From Planctomycetota bacterium (GTDB lineage Bacteria; Planctomycetota; Phycisphaerae; Phycisphaerales; SM1A02): a DNA stretch of 17,635 nt. Both the position numbers and the translations under genes were made by a program. This document shows, in pieces, positions 14,045 to 17,635 of this stretch (position 1 is its first letter; each line of letters opens with the position of its first letter). The DNA is taken from NCBI GenBank assembly GCA_003671065.1, contig QWPU01000022.1, positions 1-17,635 on the forward strand. Reading direction: 5' to 3'. Under the pieces are notes generated by a model. That model was not told where the DNA came from. It ran no database searches and saw only the letters and a program-made list of their open reading frames with translations.

Positions 14045-16024
14045 CTACTTGAGAATCACGCCGCGCGCTTCAAGCAGCGCAGTCACACGCTCGACGGCGG
14101 TGCGCAGTGCTGCATCACGCGCACCGAGCTCATGCATTGGAAGCACAAGATCCGCGTCAGTTGGTGATTCATATTCAAAGTCAACGCCAGGAACATTCTG
14201 GATCGCGCCTTCGGCAGCGTCGCGATAGAGCCCAGATGGATCACGCAGTCGGCAGGCGTCAAGCGTTGTTGAAACATGCACCACGGCGAAACGATCTGCT
14301 CCAACGAGTTCACGCGCGCGCACACGCACCGCCGCATCAGGCGCCGTGAAACTTGCAAGCACTACCAGTCCAATCTCATTCATCGCGCGCGCCACCTCCA
14401 TACCGCGGCGAAGATTCTCCGAGCGATCAGCCTTCGAGAATCCAAGATCTCGGCTCATTCCCGCGCGTAATGCCGCGCCGTCAATCACCGCCGCAAATCG
14501 ACCAGCATCAAAGAGGCGTCGCTCCAGTGCGCGTGCAATTTCAGTCTTGCCTGAGCCTGAGAGCCCAGTGAAGAGCAGCGTGAACGGTTTCTGACCTAAG
14601 CGCTTGTCGCGCTCATCACTTGTGACGACTCCACTCGAAGGCGCAAGGTGGCCGCCTTGCGGCGCGTCTTTCCAGTGGCCTTCGACTTCGCTCGGATCGA
14701 GCAACATGCCAGCACCTGCCGTAGCGTTGGTGAGTCGATCAATTAAAATAAACGCGCCAGTGTGGCGATTACGGGTGTACGCGTCGTAGACGAGCGGACG
14801 GCTCGTGCGGATCGTGACTTGCCCGATGTCGTTGAGCGCGAGCGTAGGGGCGTTGCTTCGCTCGAGCGTGTTCACATCGACGCGGTGCGTGATCGCGTTC
14901 ACGACGGCAGGGGTCTTGTTCGCGCCGTGCTTGAGCAAATACTCTTTGCCAGGAACGAGCGGTGACGCATCGTCCATCCACACCACCATCGCGGCAACAT
15001 CCTGCGCCACATGCGGCTCGCTACCAACATGCGAAACTTCGCGATGCACAATCATGTCGCCACGCGCGCAATCGATTTCATCAGCAAGCGTGAGCGTGAC
15101 CGACAGTGGCGGCGTGGCTTCGGCAAGATCGCCATCAAATGTGACAATGCGCGTGACAGTGGAAGTCTTGCGACTCGGCAGCACCATGATGGTGTCGCCT
15201 GGTTTCACGCAACCGCCAGCAAGCGTGCCTGTGAAGCCGCGAAAGTCAAGATTCGGTCGATTGACCCACTGCACAGGAAAGCGGAAATCAACCATGTTGC
15301 GTCGACCTCCAAGTGGCACGGTGTCAAGGTGTTCGAGCAGCGTCACGCCGTCATACCACGGCGTCTGAGTGCTCGCGTGCACAACATTGTCGCCCTTGAG
15401 CGCTGACATCGGAATGAAGCGCGTATTGCGCGCAGGGAGTTTGCTCGCGAACCCTTGATAGTCACGCACGATCTCATCGAAGCGCGCCTGCGAGTAGCCC
15501 ACCAGATCCATCTTGTTAATCGCAACGACAATCTCGCTGATACCAAGCAAACTCGTGATGTACGCGTGACGACGAGTTTGCACGGCGACACCTGCGCGTG
15601 CATCAACGAGCAAGATCGCAAGATCGCAGGTGCTCGCGCCCGTCGCCATATTGCGCGTGAATTGCTCGTGGCCAGGCGTGTCACCGATGATGAACTTGCG
15701 CGCGGCGGTGGTGAAGTAGCGATACGCCACATCAATGGTGATCCCTTGTTCGCGTTCGCTCTTGAGCCCATCAACGAGCAGCGCGAGGTCGAGTTCGCCG
15801 GACTGGGTTCCCATCGATTTCGAGTCACGCGTTGCGGCGGCAAGCGTGTCTTCGTGAATCATGTGCGTGTCGTGCAGGAGTCGCCCAATGAGCGTGCTCT
15901 TGCCATCATCGACCGAACCGCAGGTCAGAAATCGCAGGAGTTCTTTCGTTTCGTGTCGAGCGAGGTAGCCTTCAATGTCGCGCGCGATCATCTCTTGCTC
16001 TGCTGCATTTGAATCGGCGGGCAT
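14045..16024 (-). CDS. cysNC: Sulfate adenylyltransferase subunit 1 fused to a degenerate APS-kinase domain
   Basis: A 659-residue fusion. Residues about 25-450 are CysN, the GTPase subunit of ATP sulfurylase: P-loop GSVDDGKST (36-44), EREQGITID (90-98), DTPGHEQ (115-121) and NKMD (170-173), then the EF-Tu-like beta-barrels. With CysD it makes APS from sulfate and ATP. From about 480 an APS-kinase-like domain follows with P-loop GLSGSGKT (487-494), but usual motifs are altered. DGDN is IDGAALR (514-520), FISPxRxxR is FTAPDAAVR (559-567), and RDPKGLYKKARAGE is RDPSGLYRDAAEG (594-606). Kinase activity is therefore doubtful; it may be a structural or a specialised variant. The ATG overlaps the cysD stop by one base (TGATG), so the two form an operon. 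The stop abuts the kdsD stop with no spacer. Confidence 0.94.
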   Translation of the reverse strand: MPADSNAAEQEMIARDIEGYLARHETKELLRFLTCGSVDDGKSTLIGRLLHDTHMIHEDTLAAATRDSKSMGTQSGELDLALLVDGLKSEREQGITIDVAYRYFTTAARKFIIGDTPGHEQFTRNMATGASTCDLAILLVDARAGVAVQTRRHAYITSLLGISEIVVAINKMDLVGYSQARFDEIVRDYQGFASKLPARNTRFIPMSALKGDNVVHASTQTPWYDGVTLLEHLDTVPLGGRRNMVDFRFPVQWVNRPNLDFRGFTGTLAGGCVKPGDTIMVLPSRKTSTVTRIVTFDGDLAEATPPLSVTLTLADEIDCARGDMIVHREVSHVGSEPHVAQDVAAMVVWMDDASPLVPGKEYLLKHGANKTPAVVNAITHRVDVNTLERSNAPTLALNDIGQVTIRTSRPLVYDAYTRNRHTGAFILIDRLTNATAGAGMLLDPSEVEGHWKDAPQGGHLAPSSGVVTSDERDKRLGQKPFTLLFTGLSGSGKTEIARALERRLFDAGRFAAVIDGAALRAGMSRDLGFSKADRSENLRRGMEVARAMNEIGLVVLASFTAPDAAVRVRARELVGADRFAVVHVSTTLDACRLRDPSGLYRDAAEGAIQNVPGVDFEYESPTDADLVLPMHELGARDAALRTAVERVTALLEARGVILK

Positions 16025-16938
16025 CAGAAGTAGCCTTCCTTCTTTTTCTCTTCCATACTGCCCGATGCGTCGTGATCAATCACGCGACCTTGGCGTTCGC
16101 TTTGGCGAGCTTGCAGCATTTCTTTGATGATCTCGGGAAGCGTGGCGGCAGTCGATTCAATCGCGCCTGACAGTGGATAGCAGCCGAGCGTGCGAAAGCG
16201 AATGACCTTTGTCTGCGGCGTTTCGCCGGGTTCCATCGGCAGACGATCATCATCAACCATGATGGGAACGCCATGGCGATACACCACAGGTCGAGGTGCT
16301 GCGAAGTACAGCGGCACGATGCGAATATCTTCGAGCCAGATGTACTGCCACACATCAAGCTCAGTCCAATTAGAGAGCGGGAAGACGCGAATCGATTCGC
16401 CACGATTGACTTCGGTGTTGAAGATGTTCCACAGTTCAGGGCGTTGACTGCGCGGATCCCAGCGATGTTGACGATCGCGGAAACTGAAGATGCGTTCCTT
16501 CGCGCGCGATTTTTCTTCGTCGCGTCGCGCGCCGCCAAAGGCCGCATCGAATCCGTGCTTATCAAGCGCTTGCTTTAAGCCTTGCGTCTTCATGATATCG
16601 GTGTGCTTGCGCGAACCGTGCGTGATTGGATTGATGCCGGCCGCGACGCCTTCGGGATTCATGTGCACGAGTAACTCAAGACCGAGTTCCTTGCCAACAT
16701 ACTCATCGCGCAACTTATACATCTCGCGGAACTTCCAACCCGTGTCGACATGGAGCAATGGAAACGGCGGATTCGCAGGGAAAAACGCCTTGCGCGCAAG
16801 ATGCAGCAGCACCGCAGAATCTTTGCCGATTGAATAGAGCATCACAGGACGCTCGAAACTTGCGACGACTTCGCGGAAAATCTGAATGCTCTCAGCTTCG
16901 AGTTCCTTCAGGTGTGTGAGTTTTGTTGGTGAGAGCAA
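16024..16938 (-). CDS. cysD: Sulfate adenylyltransferase subunit 2
   Basis: CysD is the catalytic PP-loop subunit of ATP sulfurylase, working with CysN in the cytoplasm to activate sulfate. Features are the family start KLTHLKELEAESI, PP-loop YSIGKDSAV (S36-S41), LLHVDTGWKFREMY, GFDAAFGGARRDEEKSRAKERI, FPLSNWTELDVWQYIW and the C-terminal RQGRVID...SMEEKKKEGYF, all near identical to E. coli CysD. I chose TTG 16938, giving 304 residues against 302 in E. coli. The only in-frame ATG nearby (17001) adds 21 residues outside the family and would lie 12 bases from the divergent cysC start. No Shine-Dalgarno is seen, so the start is uncertain. The stop overlaps the cysNC start. Divergent from stand-alone cysC. 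Confidence 0.93.
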   Translation of the reverse strand: MLSPTKLTHLKELEAESIQIFREVVASFERPVMLYSIGKDSAVLLHLARKAFFPANPPFPLLHVDTGWKFREMYKLRDEYVGKELGLELLVHMNPEGVAAGINPITHGSRKHTDIMKTQGLKQALDKHGFDAAFGGARRDEEKSRAKERIFSFRDRQHRWDPRSQRPELWNIFNTEVNRGESIRVFPLSNWTELDVWQYIWLEDIRIVPLYFAAPRPVVYRHGVPIMVDDDRLPMEPGETPQTKVIRFRTLGCYPLSGAIESTAATLPEIIKEMLQARQSERQGRVIDHDASGSMEEKKKEGYF

Positions 16939-16972
16939 GCGAGTAGTCCGTAGTGCGCGGCGAGTGGATCGA

Positions 16973-16984
16973 TAGAGTATCGTC
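16973..16984. promoter_or_regulatory. Candidate divergent promoter of cysD and cysC
   Basis: TAGAGTATCGT contains TATCGT on + (16979-16984) and TACTCT on - (16980-16975) sharing a TA, the same arrangement as at 604-613. Leaders would be about 21 bases (cysC) and about 30 bases (cysD). TAGAGT (16973-16978) is another + candidate. No -35 is evident. Confidence 0.35.
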
Positions 16985-17011
16985 CGAAGATCCGCAAGCA
17001 TTCCACGAAAA

Positions 17012-17635
17012 ATGAACGACTCGATTTCACCAACTTTCCCGAACGCCTCACCGAACGATTCCTCACGCGCGGCGTCCGTTGCAAGTCCCAACATCACATG
17101 GCACGGTGGCGCGGTTGCGCGCACGGATCGTGAACGGCTCCTCGGCCAGCGCGGCGCCACGGTCTGGCTCACGGGACTCTCCGGCTCAGGCAAGAGCACT
17201 ATCGCAGTCGCAGTGGAAACGCGATTGATCGGGCTCCAACGGCTGTGCTATCGGATTGATGGTGACAATCTTCGTCACGGGTTGAATCGCAATCTTGGGT
17301 TCAGCCCTGAGGATCGCGCCGAGAATGTGCGGCGCACCGGGGAAGTGTGCCGAATCTTGGCTGACACTGGTGTGATTGCGCTTGCAAGTTTAGTGAGTCC
17401 GTTTGCTGCGGATCGTGAGGCAGTGCGCGCGTTGCATGCTGAGTGGAATCTGGCGTTCTTTGAAGTGCGCATTGATGTGGCACTCGCCGTTGCGGAGGCG
17501 CGCGATCCGAAAGGCCTCTACAAGAAGGCGCGCGCGGGTGAGATCAAAGACTTCACGGGAATTCACCAGCCGTATGAGTGCTCGACGAATGCGGAACTCG
17601 TGATTCGTTCGGATGAAATGAGTGTTGATGCAGCC
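17012..17635 (+). CDS. cysC: Adenylylsulfate (APS) kinase, stand-alone, 3' end beyond the window
   Basis: The frame opens at ATG 17012 and is still open at the right edge after 208 residues, so only the last few residues are missing (the family is about 200). APS kinase phosphorylates APS to PAPS. All motifs are canonical: NITWH lead-in, P-loop GLSGSGKST (55-63), IDGDNLRHGLNRNLGFSPEDR (82-102, split as IDGDNLRHGLN and LGFSPEDR), ENVRR, SPFAADR (129-135), RDPKGLYKKARAGEI (164-178) and FTGIHQPYE (181-189). The first 26 residues are a Ser/Pro/Asn-rich extension of no recognisable function, so a later start is conceivable, but no better signal exists. It diverges from cysD-cysNC across 73 bases. 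Given the degraded kinase domain in CysNC, this is the likely source of PAPS. Confidence 0.95.
   Translation, partial: MNDSISPTFPNASPNDSSRAASVASPNITWHGGAVARTDRERLLGQRGATVWLTGLSGSGKSTIAVAVETRLIGLQRLCYRIDGDNLRHGLNRNLGFSPEDRAENVRRTGEVCRILADTGVIALASLVSPFAADREAVRALHAEWNLAFFEVRIDVALAVAEARDPKGLYKKARAGEIKDFTGIHQPYECSTNAELVIRSDEMSVDAA

Noticed and set aside
16939..17199. Longer cysD reading frame, to ATG 17001 or further to the open frame's end
   Set aside because: Extra residues are absent from CysD proteins and lie antisense to the cysC start; TTG 16938 gives the family length.
17275..17483. Short open frames on - opposite cysC
   Set aside because: The + strand encodes a full set of APS-kinase motifs across this region.
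1..17635. CRISPR arrays, insertion sequences, tRNA or rRNA genes, defence islands
   Set aside because: I looked on both strands and found no spaced repeats, transposase or integrase motifs, or RNA gene signatures; gene content is housekeeping and composition is uniform.

Overview
The window looks like chromosomal housekeeping DNA from a GC-rich, Gram-negative, probably planctomycete (Phycisphaerae-like) bacterium. That placement is an inference. It rests on the KDO-pathway isomerase gene kdsD (an outer-membrane glycolipid marker), a CysNC fusion with an unusual APS-kinase domain, tandem signal-peptide proteins joining a LolA-like domain to a TlpA-type thioredoxin, a single-chain YdiJ-type FAD/Fe-S dehydrogenase, and a type-2 PyrF. 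Sixteen protein genes fill almost everything and no gap exceeds about 140 bases. I see no tRNA, rRNA, CRISPR array, insertion sequence, phage gene or recognisable defence system.

Layout. Bases 1-112 hold the terminator of a + strand gene lying outside the window. A hotdog thioesterase (-) and a DUF971 protein (+) diverge from a very compact promoter. A + strand run follows, with overlapping gene ends: pyrF, an orphan iron-type solute-binding protein, cinA and folK. Next come two paralogous exported thioredoxin-fold proteins, separated by a strong hairpin terminator, then a large YdiJ-like oxidoreductase, a single-domain response regulator and a 65-residue hypothetical protein. scpA (-) and kdsD (+) diverge from one another. 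kdsD meets cysNC tail to tail with no spacer. cysD-cysNC (-) form a sulfate-activation operon, and a second, stand-alone cysC (+) diverges from it and runs off the right edge.

How genes work together. CysD and the CysN part form ATP sulfurylase, which makes APS; an APS kinase then makes PAPS. The kinase domain fused to CysN has lost several conserved motifs, whereas the divergent stand-alone CysC keeps them all, so the latter is probably the working kinase. PyrF (pyrimidines), FolK (folate) and CinA (NMN deamidation and nucleotide clean-up) look like a housekeeping operon without a single pathway.

The most interesting pattern is regulatory. At least five genes that begin transcription units have a TANNNT (-10-like) hexamer ending only 6-8 bases before the ATG and no Shine-Dalgarno, as expected of leaderless mRNAs. 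Several other genes, internal to operons or with longer leaders, carry clear GGAG/GGAGG sites. In the thioesterase/DUF971 pair the two opposing -10 boxes share the same TA. I found no convincing new multi-gene system.
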